Source: UBA2177 sp964487525 (GTDB lineage Bacteria; Patescibacteriota; Dojkabacteria; SC72). Taken from it: a stretch of DNA of 38,507 nucleotides. Both the position numbers and the translations under genes were made by a program. Shown one piece after another: positions 8,479 to 16,996 of this stretch. Location: positions 1-38,507 of the forward strand of contig CAZAQC010000003.1 of NCBI GenBank assembly GCA_964487525.1, given 5' to 3'. The notes under the pieces are model-generated. The model was not told where the DNA came from. It searched no databases and saw only the letters and a list, made by a program, of their open reading frames with translations. The first letter of the stretch is position 1; every line of letters starts with the position of its first letter.

Positions 8479-8507
8479 TTGATAATACCAAGAATGCAGA
8501 ATATAAT
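8479..8507 (+). promoter_or_regulatory. Sigma70-like promoter of serS
   Basis: TTGATA (8479-8484), a 17-bp spacer and a perfect TATAAT (8502-8507). The predicted start is near 8514, giving a leader of about 26 nt to ATG 8540. The -35 box starts only five bases from the start codon of the divergent DHH gene. Confidence 0.72.
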
Positions 8508-8511
8508 ACAA
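8482..8511 (-). promoter_or_regulatory. Overlapping divergent promoter of the DHH gene
   Basis: On the minus strand, TTGTAT (8511-8506), 18 bp, TATTAT (8487-8482), then seven bases to the ATG at 8474. The -35 is weak (three of six). It occupies the same bases as the serS promoter, so RNA polymerase could not bind both at once. Inferred from sequence. Confidence 0.4.
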
Positions 8512-8539
8512 TAATTTGTATAAATTAATAGATATTTCA

Positions 8540-9811
8540 ATGATAGATATTAGAAGAATAGTTGAACAAAAAGATAAAGTAGAAGAGGGTTTGTTAAAAA
8601 GACTTTCAAAGGATGAGTTCAATTTGGATGAAATAATCAGTATCTATGAAAAAAGAAAAGAATTACAGTTAGAATTCGATACAAAAAGAGCCCAACAGAA
8701 CCAGTTTAATGATCAAATGGCTAAGGCAGACAAGGGGAGTGATGAATTTAAGAAGATGCTTGAGGAACTAAAGAAGAAAGCTCAGGAAGTAAAGGAAGCA
8801 GAGGCAGGATTAAGAGAAGCAGATAATGAATTAACAGCAAAATTAGAGGTACTTCCAAATATCCCTGATGAGGATGTTGTTGCAGGTGGTAAAGAGAATA
8901 ACAAGGTTGTTAAGGAGTTTGGAAAGAAACCAACTTTTGATTTTGAAATTAAGGATCATGTCCAACTTGGAAAAGAATTAGGTCTTCTTGATTTTGAAAG
9001 AGCTACAAAGATATCTGGAAACAATTTTAGTATGTATACTGGGATGGGAGCTAGGTTAGAATGGGCATTAATTAATTTTTTCATTAATGAACATATTAAG
9101 GCTGGGTATGAAATGGTAATACCTCCTAATTTGGTTATTAGGGAATCAGCATATACAGCTGGACAATTACCTAAATTTGAGAACGATGTGTATTGGACTA
9201 CCGATGGTTTGTGTTTAGTACCAACTGCTGAAACAGTTTTGACAAATATATATAGGGATGAGGTTTTGGATGAAGCAGATCTTCCTAAGAAGGTTTTTGC
9301 ATATACTCCTTGTTACAGAAAAGAAGCTGGTAGTTACAGAGCTAATGAAAAGGGATTAATTAGAATGCACCAATTCAACAAAGTAGAAATGTATCAATTT
9401 ACCGCGGATGACAAATCGGAGGAAGCTCTAGATGAGTTGGTCGAAAGAGCAGAGCATATTGTAGAGGCTCTAGGTCTACATTACAGGACTACTAAGTTAG
9501 CTGCAGGGGATTGTGGAGCAGGGGCTGCTAAAACATTTGATATCGAGGTATATCTCCCAACTATTGATCAATACTATGAAGTAAGTTCTGTATCTAATGT
9601 AAGAGAGTATCAATCAAGAAGAGGAAATATGAGATACAAACCAAAAGATGGTGGTAAACCAAAATATTTGCATACTCTTAATGGTTCAGGATTAGCAACC
9701 AGTAGATTAATGGTGGCTATCTTAGAGACCTATCAACAAGAGGATGGAAGTATACTTGTTCCAGAGGTTCTAAGAGAATATATGGGAGGAGTAGATAAAA
9801 TTTCTAAGTAA
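8540..9811 (+). CDS. serS: Seryl-tRNA synthetase
   Basis: Charges tRNA-Ser (and tRNA-Sec where present) with serine. The 423-aa protein has the N-terminal antiparallel coiled coil that clamps the long variable arm (about residues 25-100), followed by the class II core. Landmarks are GYEMVIPPNLV, VPTAETVLTNIYRDE, the motif 2 region YRKEAGSYRANEKGLIRMHQF, the serine-binding SSVSNVREYQSRR, and motif 3 with NGSGLATSRLMVAILE. A TTG start at 8516 would add eight residues; MIDIRRIVEQ at 8540 is the normal SerRS beginning and fits the promoter at 8479-8507. Confidence 0.96.
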   Translation: MIDIRRIVEQKDKVEEGLLKRLSKDEFNLDEIISIYEKRKELQLEFDTKRAQQNQFNDQMAKADKGSDEFKKMLEELKKKAQEVKEAEAGLREADNELTAKLEVLPNIPDEDVVAGGKENNKVVKEFGKKPTFDFEIKDHVQLGKELGLLDFERATKISGNNFSMYTGMGARLEWALINFFINEHIKAGYEMVIPPNLVIRESAYTAGQLPKFENDVYWTTDGLCLVPTAETVLTNIYRDEVLDEADLPKKVFAYTPCYRKEAGSYRANEKGLIRMHQFNKVEMYQFTADDKSEEALDELVERAEHIVEALGLHYRTTKLAAGDCGAGAAKTFDIEVYLPTIDQYYEVSSVSNVREYQSRRGNMRYKPKDGGKPKYLHTLNGSGLATSRLMVAILETYQQEDGSILVPEVLREYMGGVDKISK

Positions 9812-9816
9812 ACCAC

Positions 9817-10386
9817 ATGAGTTTCTTTTTAGGTCTGTTTCCAGATCAGAACTCTAATCACAGGATAGAGAGTGTTGCGGAAGAAACAAAGGCTGTGTTT
9901 GAAGGATTTGATATTCCAGTTAGATGGAGTAAATCAGCAAGTTATCATCTTACCATTGTTCACTTGGGAGAATCTATCCCTTTCTACAAAATGTTGTTTC
10001 TAAAATACAAGATTAAGAGGTTTAATTTTAAGCAGTTTAGAATTAAATTCAACACCATTAAGCTTGGAATATCTAGAAAATACAAAGAATTAATATACCT
10101 GGATCTACTTGAGGGTGGAGATGATATGAGAAGACTTTTATTAGAGTTAAGGAAAGTTCTTGGTATAAAGAATGAAGGGAACTTTCTTCCACATCTTACA
10201 TTGGGTAGGGTAAGTAAAGAACTTACAGATCAAGAGTATTCAAATATATGTAGAGATTTATCTGCAGTAGCAAAGAGGTTGGATATTGAGAAAATAGAAT
10301 TTTTGGCAAATGATTTCAAATTGGTAAAAAGTACAGACGATAATTATCAGATCTTAATGAATTTAAGAGATTGTTCTAATATATAA
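9817..10386 (+). CDS. thpR: 2H phosphoesterase, RNA 2',3'-cyclic phosphodiesterase (LigT/ThpR-like)
   Basis: A 189-aa member of the 2H superfamily, which opens 2',3'-cyclic phosphates on RNA ends and can join 2'-5' linkages in vitro. Both His-x-Thr motifs are present: His44-Leu-Thr46 in YHLTIVHLG and His126-Leu-Thr128 in LPHLTLGR. Length is normal for the family. It starts five bases after the serS stop, so the two are probably co-transcribed, and its last 40 bases overlap the 3' end of the convergent miaA. The family assignment is firm; the natural substrate is unknown. Confidence 0.85.
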   Translation: MSFFLGLFPDQNSNHRIESVAEETKAVFEGFDIPVRWSKSASYHLTIVHLGESIPFYKMLFLKYKIKRFNFKQFRIKFNTIKLGISRKYKELIYLDLLEGGDDMRRLLLELRKVLGIKNEGNFLPHLTLGRVSKELTDQEYSNICRDLSAVAKRLDIEKIEFLANDFKLVKSTDDNYQILMNLRDCSNI

Positions 10387-11219
10387 TCATAGTCATTACT
10401 CCAAAGTGCTTTCTTATGTCTTCTAAACCAGGTCTTCTGTCTTTTAGCATACCTAACAGTATTCTTTATTATCTCCTTTTTTACTTCTTCCAAAGATTTT
10501 TCTTTAGAAAAATATGCATTGAATTCTTGATAGCCAATTGTTTTAAGAGCAGAATAATTTTCGAGAGAATTTTTTCTAATCATAATATTTTCTTCTAATA
10601 ATCCATTATTAAACATCCATTCAACTCTCTGGATTATTTTTTCTTTTAAATTTTCTGAAGTCTGGTCAATGACAAAATATATATGTTTTAACTCTTTTCC
10701 TTTTATATTCTCAACATTCCCTTTTTCGATAATTCGTATTAAACGTACAGGGTTTTGTTTGTCACTTTCGTTTAGTTTATTAATAATGGTTGAATCTATT
10801 TGTTTGGTAAGTTCTGTTATAGAGAGTTTATTTAATTCTTCCCTTTGTTTGATATCTATACTGCTCTTGTTAAGTTTGTAATTAAATATGACTGAATCTA
10901 TGTATAAACCAGTTCCCCCTACGAGAATAGGTGTTTTTTCTTTCTCTATTTTGTCTATTGTTTTTTGGAAATCTTCCTGATACCTATATATATTGTAGTT
11001 ATCTTTTACAGAAATATGTCCATATAAGTAGTGAGGGATAGATCTCATATCTCTTTTATTTGGTCTTGCTGTACCAATTGATATCTCTTTGTATATCTGC
11101 CTAGAGTCACCATTAATGATCACTCCATTAATATCCTTTGCTAATCTTGTAGCTATACTAGATTTCCCCGAAGCAGTAGGTCCAGCTATGACTATAATGG
11201 GTCTTGAGGAGGTGATCAT
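10347..11219 (-). CDS. miaA: tRNA dimethylallyltransferase MiaA
   Basis: Adds the dimethylallyl group to N6 of A37 in tRNAs that read codons starting with U. The P-loop is GPTASGKSS (13-21), followed by the conserved NGDSRQIYKEISIGTARP segment, the PHYLYG motif, and GGTGLY for the prenyl-donor/tRNA region. The C-terminal KRQKTWFRR is typical of MiaA. The gene ends with a TGA stop, one of the clear cases of UGA termination here. It is the last gene of the five-gene minus-strand operon, starting one base after the upstream stop, and its end overlaps the thpR gene by 40 nt. Confidence 0.96.
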   Translation of the reverse strand: MITSSRPIIVIAGPTASGKSSIATRLAKDINGVIINGDSRQIYKEISIGTARPNKRDMRSIPHYLYGHISVKDNYNIYRYQEDFQKTIDKIEKEKTPILVGGTGLYIDSVIFNYKLNKSSIDIKQREELNKLSITELTKQIDSTIINKLNESDKQNPVRLIRIIEKGNVENIKGKELKHIYFVIDQTSENLKEKIIQRVEWMFNNGLLEENIMIRKNSLENYSALKTIGYQEFNAYFSKEKSLEEVKKEIIKNTVRYAKRQKTWFRRHKKALWSNDYDYILEQSLKFIKI

Positions 11220-11220
11220 A

Positions 11221-11736
11221 TTACTTAACTAACCAATATAGTAGAGAATAGTTAAACCATATAACTCCTAAGCAAAGCATTGCAGTTAGAATTATGAAAA
11301 GCAAGAATGGCGAAGCCAAGAATACGGAGAATGAAGAAAACAAAAGAAGAATGAATATGGATAGCTGTACAGAATCTTTAATATATTCTTTCTTTAGTTG
11401 GTTGTAATCAAAACTTTTATTCTTTTTATTATGCAGTTTGTAATACCCTATGCATGTTCCAATATTTAGAATATTAATAAAGAGAACAATAAAAGGTGTA
11501 AGTAGGAATATGTGAGTTATGGTGATATCAAATATTACATTAAGAAGAAATATCCCAAGAAGTGTAAATAGGGCACTTGATATTAAGGATAGGATTGTGA
11601 AATAGAAAAGGGAATTATTTTTAGTAAGAAATTTTACAGAGAATGAAATTAGAATGAATAGAAGTAAGAATAAAGAAAGAAGAGATATCTTTTCATTATT
11701 ACTCCAGTTATTCCATAGATTTATGAATATTTCCAT
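11221..11736 (-). CDS. Small polytopic membrane protein, unknown
   Basis: A 171-aa protein with about five hydrophobic segments (near residues 16-36, 42-66, 72-96, 122-145 and 148-168) and a charged cytosolic-looking loop around 100-118. No family is recognised. It sits two bases after the SecD-like gene and one base before miaA, so it is read as part of that operon. A role with the SecD-like protein is possible by position only. Confidence 0.65.
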   Translation of the reverse strand: MEIFINLWNNWSNNEKISLLSLFLLLFILISFSVKFLTKNNSLFYFTILSLISSALFTLLGIFLLNVIFDITITHIFLLTPFIVLFINILNIGTCIGYYKLHNKKNKSFDYNQLKKEYIKDSVQLSIFILLLFSSFSVFLASPFLLFIILTAMLCLGVIWFNYSLLYWLVK

Positions 11737-11738
11737 TT

Positions 11739-12959
11739 TTATATTTCTCTTACTTTATTTATATACCAACCGGAAAGTATTAAGCTCATTTTTGATAATA
11801 TGATTAATGCAATTAGGTTTGAAGATAGTATGGTCATATAACCAAAGCCAAGTATCATAATTAAAATTAATATGATTATCAAACCTGCCTCTATATATAC
11901 TACTGAATCATTATTCTCAGCAAGTACCTTAATTAATATGAATGTTAATATTGCTAATATTGGAAGTAAGAAAGTATCTATGGGTATTTGTATAAGTTTT
12001 AATATTGCAAGATATATACTAATGGTTAAGACTGTCGCTAAGAATGATTTTCTTAATGTTTCTAAGTTTGTTTGTTTCAATAATAGAAGATAAACATATG
12101 TAAGAAGTAGAGATATAGCTAAACCTATTGTAATTTTCACATAATCTATTTTAATTATCTGTGGATCAATCTCTGACTCTGAATCAACAGTAAAATTAAC
12201 AGGAATTACTCCGGAGTTATATAAAATATCAATAGCCTGTATCTGTGTTTCATCCTCAGATGTTATTGGAACAGCAAAGATACTTTGATCATCTAATGGA
12301 ACTAGATATGGGGTTACAAATCCATCAATACTTACTCCAATATATTCTCCCTTTTGACTTACTAAGAATTCTGTAAAATCTTTCTGTTTGTTTGGCCAAA
12401 GTTTGAATATTGCAAAATTTGAGTATTTGTTGTCTGCTGTTTTTAATTCATTAATATATACATTTCTGAAATCACTTCTGTCCCAATCCGTTGGGTCGTA
12501 ATTTTCTGCGAACAGATATGCATACTGATCTTCCTCACTAAAGAAATCGACATCTGCCTTTCTGGTAACGATTAGAACATCGAATCTGTTCCCAATTAAT
12601 TCTTTAACTAACTCTTGATTTTTTGTTGTATTAACAACAACCTTTAATATTGTAATATTTTCTTCACTTGATTCTTCTTCTTGTATTGAGAATTTTTCAA
12701 CCTCAAATTTACGCAATCTTTTTGAAATAATATCTCTACTCTTTTCAATATTGTTACTGTCAGAAGTCTCGAGTTTCAATATATATTCCTTTGACCAATA
12801 GCTTGAGTCCTTAGTTACAAGATTGAATGGGGTGTTTTCTGATATTTTCTCAGTAAGTGGTAATGCAACTAAAATGGTTGATATACCTAAAGCAGTAAGT
12901 AAAATGACAAGAAGATAGTTAAGGAAGGGTTTTACATTAAATTTGATTTTGAGCTTCAT
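11739..12959 (-). CDS. Degenerate SecD-like membrane protein
   Basis: SecD assists SecYEG protein export using the proton gradient. This 406-aa protein has the SecD plan: one N-terminal membrane helix (about 12-33), an extracytoplasmic region with a P1-like IISKRLRKFEVEKFSIQ segment, a later FLVSQKGEYIGVSIDG stretch resembling the SecD region before its membrane domain, and LYNSGVIPVNF matching the conserved GALPxP step. It ends in about five or six membrane helices. The conserved TM4 sequence with Asp and the FERIRE-type motif of active SecD is not seen; the corresponding place reads ILIKVLAENND. No SecF follows. It may be a divergent SecD or a specialised derivative. It lies between the winged-helix protein (3 nt) and a small membrane protein (2 nt). 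Confidence 0.6.
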   Translation of the reverse strand: MKLKIKFNVKPFLNYLLVILLTALGISTILVALPLTEKISENTPFNLVTKDSSYWSKEYILKLETSDSNNIEKSRDIISKRLRKFEVEKFSIQEEESSEENITILKVVVNTTKNQELVKELIGNRFDVLIVTRKADVDFFSEEDQYAYLFAENYDPTDWDRSDFRNVYINELKTADNKYSNFAIFKLWPNKQKDFTEFLVSQKGEYIGVSIDGFVTPYLVPLDDQSIFAVPITSEDETQIQAIDILYNSGVIPVNFTVDSESEIDPQIIKIDYVKITIGLAISLLLTYVYLLLLKQTNLETLRKSFLATVLTISIYLAILKLIQIPIDTFLLPILAILTFILIKVLAENNDSVVYIEAGLIIILILIMILGFGYMTILSSNLIALIILSKMSLILSGWYINKVREI

Positions 12960-12962
12960 TCT

Positions 12963-13535
12963 CTAGAGTAGGTCAGATAATTGTCCAAACATAATTATCT
13001 TATCCTTTTCTATGATATTCATCAAGAAGGGTTCTTTTTTCTTTCTAGCAAAATCGAAATCTTCTTTCCTTATTGCGCTGAATCTAAGTTGTTTTTCCAT
13101 TTCTTTTTCAACCTGACTCATAGCTGTTGAAAGATCCTTAACTCTCATATTACCAATAAAGAGAAAATCAACATCTGTATCGTGTTCATATTTACCAGTC
13201 AGAAAGCTTTCTGTTAGTACAACAACATCTACTCCTTCTATACTTTCAACAACTGATTGAAGCTTTTGTCCAATAGGGGACTCTTTAAAAAACATAGACC
13301 TTAATTCCCATAATATGGGACATGTATGGTCCACTTTGTAAACTAATTTGTTTCCATCTCTCTTGGATTTTAAAATACCAGCACTTTCCAAATTGAGTAG
13401 TTCTCTTCTTACAGCATTGATTTCTTCATCAAGCTTTCTAACTAGGCCTCTAACATGGAAGGACGCGTTAAGGTCGGACATGTATTCGTTAAGAATACTG
13501 ATCCTCACTTTTGATATAAAAAGTTTTTTTAGCAT
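12963..13535 (-). CDS. Winged-helix DNA-binding protein fused to a nucleotidyltransferase-like domain
   Basis: Residues 1-75 look like an ArsR-type winged helix (SDLNASFHVRGLVRKL, then VRRELLNLESAGILKSKRDG and a wing). Residues 100-190 resemble a minimal nucleotidyltransferase fold, with Asp121-Val-Asp123 in the TDVDFLFIG strand. The usual Gly-Ser of the active site reads Glu109-Ser110, so catalysis is doubtful. Such fusions are seen as putative regulators in bacteria and archaea. It lies 21 nt after the DUF3048 gene and 3 nt before the SecD-like gene and may regulate the operon; this is inference. Confidence 0.68.
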   Translation of the reverse strand: MLKKLFISKVRISILNEYMSDLNASFHVRGLVRKLDEEINAVRRELLNLESAGILKSKRDGNKLVYKVDHTCPILWELRSMFFKESPIGQKLQSVVESIEGVDVVVLTESFLTGKYEHDTDVDFLFIGNMRVKDLSTAMSQVEKEMEKQLRFSAIRKEDFDFARKKKEPFLMNIIEKDKIIMFGQLSDLL

Positions 13536-13556
13536 AGTTCCCCAACCTGCTTAATA

Positions 13557-14894
13557 TTATTGCTCAATTATATCAAATTTCCCGTCAGAATGTGGAATCA
13601 TTGCTATCCATATACGACCTCTGTTAAATTGGATTGCTTTTCCTGAAGTATCATAATATTTTGTTCTATCGGTCCTAGAAGTTTTTTTCCATTTCCCATT
13701 AACAATCTTCCCATCTTGTAATATGACAGCATCTCCTTCTCCAATGGTAGTAGTTATCAATCTTCCTTTATCATCTCCTGATTGAATGACTTTAACTTCT
13801 TGAATAATAACGACCTTTGCACTTACCTGTGTATTTGTCTCTTGATCCATATCTGCTTGTCCTCCAATCTTTCTAAAGTAGCTGTTTGTAGAAGAATCAT
13901 ATGTCCAAAGAGCATCATACAGAAAACCATTTGTTAATCTTGTATGAAATATTGTTTTAACAACAGTCTTCTCTCCTCTGTCTTGAATATTAGCATCTCT
14001 TTTAAACTCAAAGCTTTGTATTGTGGAAGGGAAAGAATTCCAATTCATTTTAACTCCGTATTCCCAGGCATTCTCTATTGAACTATATTCATTGTGAGGA
14101 GCAACTCTTCTCCCATCATTCATTCTCCATGCTCCTAGTGTAGTTACGTCCTTTATTCCGTATGTATATACATTCCCACAGGCATTTGTTCTTGGATCAT
14201 CTGTGTCTGCGCAACCATCATGAATCAAAATTGGATCATACTCACTTAACCATTCAAGATAGTATTGCCTTAAACTTCTAATAGGGCCAACCTTCTCGGG
14301 TGCTTTACTCCAAAATATTCCTAAGTGTCTGGTTATACCACTTTCTGCATTTGCTTCTATAACAATATCTGCACTGTTAAGTCCAGACAGTGGTCTTGCA
14401 TCTGCATGATTATTAATCATCACAGCAACCGGTCTTCTTTGCATCATCGTGTCCATTTCTGTTTTAGAGAATAGTAGTCCATTAAGTGGACTTTCTTCTG
14501 TTTTAGGTTCATTTGGTTTAGAAAGTAAGCCCAATTCCCTAGCAAATATTTTGTTGTCTGGATATGAGGATATGAACATCTCATCAAAAGAAAATACTTT
14601 GTTTAATGGAGTAGGTTTTAACTTGTATATACCAAAATAGTAGAAGAGCCCTATACCTAAAACTGTAATAACAGCAACTGCAGGAAAAAGAAAATTTTTC
14701 CAATGTATATTTTTAAAAATATTCTTCTTTTCTTTAGTTATTGGAGAATCTTCTTTAATCTCTTTTGTTTCTTCTTTCTTTTCCTCAACAACTGGTTGGT
14801 CAGCAGTTTTCTCCTCTACAACAACCTCTTTGGTATCTACATCCTTCTCTTCAACCTGTTCTTTTGTATCACTCATTTTGAATGTCTTGGGCAT
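13557..14894 (-). CDS. Membrane-anchored DUF3048 (YerB-like) protein
   Basis: A 445-aa protein with a highly charged cytoplasmic N-terminus (residues 1-60, Glu/Lys/Val-rich), one membrane helix (about 68-88), and an extracytoplasmic DUF3048 domain. That domain starts near NGLLFSKTEMD and contains RPVAVMINNHADARPLSGL, then GITRHLGIF and GPIRSLRQYY. B. subtilis YerB is the known relative; its role is not established beyond a putative lipoprotein. It is the first gene of the five-gene operon. ATG 14894 is six bases after a perfect TATAAT, so a leaderless message is likely; an alternative start is the ATG at 14876. Confidence 0.85.
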   Translation of the reverse strand: MPKTFKMSDTKEQVEEKDVDTKEVVVEEKTADQPVVEEKKEETKEIKEDSPITKEKKNIFKNIHWKNFLFPAVAVITVLGIGLFYYFGIYKLKPTPLNKVFSFDEMFISSYPDNKIFARELGLLSKPNEPKTEESPLNGLLFSKTEMDTMMQRRPVAVMINNHADARPLSGLNSADIVIEANAESGITRHLGIFWSKAPEKVGPIRSLRQYYLEWLSEYDPILIHDGCADTDDPRTNACGNVYTYGIKDVTTLGAWRMNDGRRVAPHNEYSSIENAWEYGVKMNWNSFPSTIQSFEFKRDANIQDRGEKTVVKTIFHTRLTNGFLYDALWTYDSSTNSYFRKIGGQADMDQETNTQVSAKVVIIQEVKVIQSGDDKGRLITTTIGEGDAVILQDGKIVNGKWKKTSRTDRTKYYDTSGKAIQFNRGRIWIAMIPHSDGKFDIIEQ

Positions 14895-14900
14895 ATATCA

Positions 14901-14906
14901 ATTATA
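14901..14906 (-). promoter_or_regulatory. -10 box of the DUF3048 operon
   Basis: TATAAT read on the minus strand, ending six bases before ATG 14894. The predicted transcription start coincides with the A of the start codon. No convincing -35 is visible. Confidence 0.5.
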
Positions 14907-14983
14907 GTAGCACAAGTATTTGCTCTTTTAAACAGTATTGGAAAAGTGGTAATATATATTAATAATATTTCATATTTTTTATT

Positions 14984-15982
14984 ATGAATAAACGCTTCAT
15001 ATGGACAGTTTTGTTTCTCATTGTAATTGGAGGTACAGTGTTTTTTTTAACTAGGAAACCAAAAGAAGAGGTAGTTGAGGAAGATCAAGTAATTGAGGAA
15101 ACGGATGAAGAAGATGTTGTGGAGGAAGAAACAGAAAAGGAAGAGACGACCGAGGAGAGTAATACTGATTTCTCATCTTTCTCTACAGAATCACAGGTTC
15201 TAGGAGAAGAATCTGACGTTGAATTTAGTATTGAGAGTGTTGAGAATGCGGCTATGGATGGGTATCACAAATTTACTTTCTTGTTAAAGTCAGAAGAGGA
15301 AGGGGAACCTTTTGTTACAGCCTCCTACATGTCAAATATTGGGGTGATTAGAATGGACTTCCAATCAATATCAAAGGATAGTACAGGTATTGGATATCAA
15401 GAGGAGGAGAGTATAGATACAAAGGGGATATCAAAGATATATCATAATGTTTCTGCTCAGTCAGATCAGGAACTGTATGATATTGGTGTAACTGAGAGTA
15501 CACCTTTCAAGTTAACATCAGAAGAGCTAGAAAATGGAGAATGGAATGTAATTTTGGAAGTAAAATATCCAGGAACGAGAGAAGTAAGTATTGATTTGGG
15601 TAGTGAGGAATACTCTACGGATAATCAAAGTATAGAGGGAATAACTTCCACTGAGAATGCATCCATAACTTCATATACATATGGAAGACCAGAAGGGTTA
15701 CTTAAGTTTGTATGGAGTGTTGGTGGAGATGGAGATAATCCAATTCCAGGAGTAGAAGCATCATACAATGCTGATAATGAATTAGTAGTAGTTTTCAATA
15801 GCTTAGTTATGGATAGGATTGCTAATTTCTCCGAATCCTTAACTCTTTCGTCATCAATTACTGCAACAGTAGAAAGAACTGGAGAGAAGAGCGTGTATAC
15901 ATTTACAGGGATGGATGGTAAAAGAGAGTATAGGCTAAGTGCTTCATTGAGTCCAAATCAGGTAGTTTTGGAAATTAAATAG
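14984..15982 (+). CDS. Membrane-anchored extracytoplasmic protein with acidic linker, unknown
   Basis: A 332-aa protein with an N-terminal membrane helix (about residues 5-23) and a very acidic linker (27-60, nearly all Glu/Asp/Val/Thr). A beta-rich outer region follows, in two parts (about 78-205 and 215-332). I recognise no named domain. The layout matches other exported proteins of this genome (signal/anchor, acidic spacer, beta domain). It is divergent from the DUF3048 operon. Its TAG stop overlaps the left arm of a small hairpin at 15982-16001. Confidence 0.7.
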   Translation: MNKRFIWTVLFLIVIGGTVFFLTRKPKEEVVEEDQVIEETDEEDVVEEETEKEETTEESNTDFSSFSTESQVLGEESDVEFSIESVENAAMDGYHKFTFLLKSEEEGEPFVTASYMSNIGVIRMDFQSISKDSTGIGYQEEESIDTKGISKIYHNVSAQSDQELYDIGVTESTPFKLTSEELENGEWNVILEVKYPGTREVSIDLGSEEYSTDNQSIEGITSTENASITSYTYGRPEGLLKFVWSVGGDGDNPIPGVEASYNADNELVVVFNSLVMDRIANFSESLTLSSSITATVERTGEKSVYTFTGMDGKREYRLSASLSPNQVVLEIK

Positions 15983-16001
15983 CACATAGCGTATTATGTG
16001 C
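15982..16001. repeat. Perfect inverted repeat (7-bp arms, 6-nt loop)
   Basis: GCACATA (15982-15988) and TATGTGC (15995-16001). It lies between two same-strand genes with no T-run after it, so it is either a weak attenuator/processing hairpin or a protein-binding site. It covers the in-frame GTG at 15998, which argues for a later start of the next gene. Confidence 0.5.
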
Positions 16002-16006
16002 ATGAA

Positions 16007-16417
16007 ATGATGAGAAAAAACATAGTTTTTGATTTCTACAGGGTTATATATATTCCAGAGAGTAATTCTTTAGACAAGAATATTTTAGATATTTTAGCTT
16101 CTTTAAAGAAGGATGGTATCCCTCTCTATCTCTTTACAAATACAAGAGAAGAAGTGATAAAAGAATTGAATAAAAAGAATAATTTCCTTAAATATTTCAA
16201 TGAGGTTATATATAATACCGAATATCTAAAGCCTGATGTTAAATCTTTTGAGAAGTTAATAAATACAATAGATTCCAATCCGTCCGATATTATATTTGTA
16301 GATGATAGCCCTCTTAATGTGTCTGTAGCTGAAGAGTTTGGTATAATCACGATACCGTATATTGCATCAGAGGATCTTAGTATTAAATTAAATAATATAT
16401 TGAAAAATGATAAGTAG
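16007..16417 (+). CDS. HAD-superfamily hydrolase, small
   Basis: A 136-aa HAD-like protein of subfamily IA type without an obvious cap. Nucleophile Asp9 lies in IVFDFYRV, the motif II Thr in LFTNTRE, motif III Lys75 in LKPD, and motif IV Asp99-Asp100 in FVDDSPLN. The second Asp of the usual DxD is a Tyr (DFY), as in dehalogenase-like and epoxide-hydrolase N-terminal HADs, so phosphatase activity is uncertain. The frame is open to a GTG at 15998, but that codon is in the hairpin; ATG 16007 or 16010 is preferred. It overlaps the HD gene by 11 nt. Confidence 0.78.
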   Translation: MMRKNIVFDFYRVIYIPESNSLDKNILDILASLKKDGIPLYLFTNTREEVIKELNKKNNFLKYFNEVIYNTEYLKPDVKSFEKLINTIDSNPSDIIFVDDSPLNVSVAEEFGIITIPYIASEDLSIKLNNILKNDK

Positions 16418-16988
16418 AGAAAAAGTAATAGAACTGTTAGATAAATATATAACCACAGAGTGGTTGAAATTACATATGAGGGAGAGTGAGGTAATCATGA
16501 GAGCATTAGCAAATCATTTTGGGGAGGATGAAGATGTTTGGGGATTGTCAGGTTTACTTCATGATATAGATTATGACTATGTGGGGAAGGATCCAGATAG
16601 GCATGTTGTTGAATTTGATAAGGTTTTAGAAATGGAAAATTTAAAAGTAGGGGAAGATATTTCTGATGAGATGTATCATGCAATAAAAGCACATTATGAA
16701 GAGCATCCTAAGATAACACAGAAGAGAGAATCTAAATTAGATTATTCTCTTTCTGCTGCAGAGAATCTTTCAGGGTTTTTAGTTGCTTGTGCATTGGTAC
16801 AACCAGAGAAGAAGATATCAAGCGTAGGGGTAGAGAGTGTAATAAAGAAATTAAAAAAGAAGGATTTTGCAAAAGCTGTTAGAAGAGATCTAATATATGA
16901 TATAGAGAAAACAGGAATATCTTTGGAAGAATTTATACAGTTATCTTTAGATAGTATGAATGAAATTAGTGATGAAATTGGATTATAA
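16407..16988 (+). CDS. HD-domain hydrolase
   Basis: A 193-aa cytosolic HD-superfamily protein. Metal ligands are seen as His23 in LHMRES, His52-Asp53 in LLHDIDYDY, and histidines in AIKAHYEEHP. The last ligand position reads SAAENLSG, with Glu where many HD proteins have Asp. The C-terminal half, with ALVQPEKKISS and the SLEEFIQLSLDSM helix, matches a widespread family of predicted HD hydrolases of unknown substrate. It overlaps the HAD gene and lies eight bases before tRNA-Pro, so all three are probably on one transcript. Confidence 0.82.
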   Translation: MISREKVIELLDKYITTEWLKLHMRESEVIMRALANHFGEDEDVWGLSGLLHDIDYDYVGKDPDRHVVEFDKVLEMENLKVGEDISDEMYHAIKAHYEEHPKITQKRESKLDYSLSAAENLSGFLVACALVQPEKKISSVGVESVIKKLKKKDFAKAVRRDLIYDIEKTGISLEEFIQLSLDSMNEISDEIGL

Positions 16989-16996
16989 TTATTATA

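Noticed and set aside
8475..8540. N-terminal extension of the DHH protein to ATG 8540
   Set aside because: Hydrophobic, not typical for the family, and lies over the divergent promoters; ATG 8474 fits better.
12963..13535. Toxin-antitoxin module centred on the nucleotidyltransferase-like domain
   Set aside because: No HEPN or other small partner gene is adjacent, and the protein carries its own DNA-binding domain.
15998..16006. GTG start for the HAD protein
   Set aside because: The codon lies in the right arm of a perfect hairpin; ATG 16007/16010 give the usual N-terminus.
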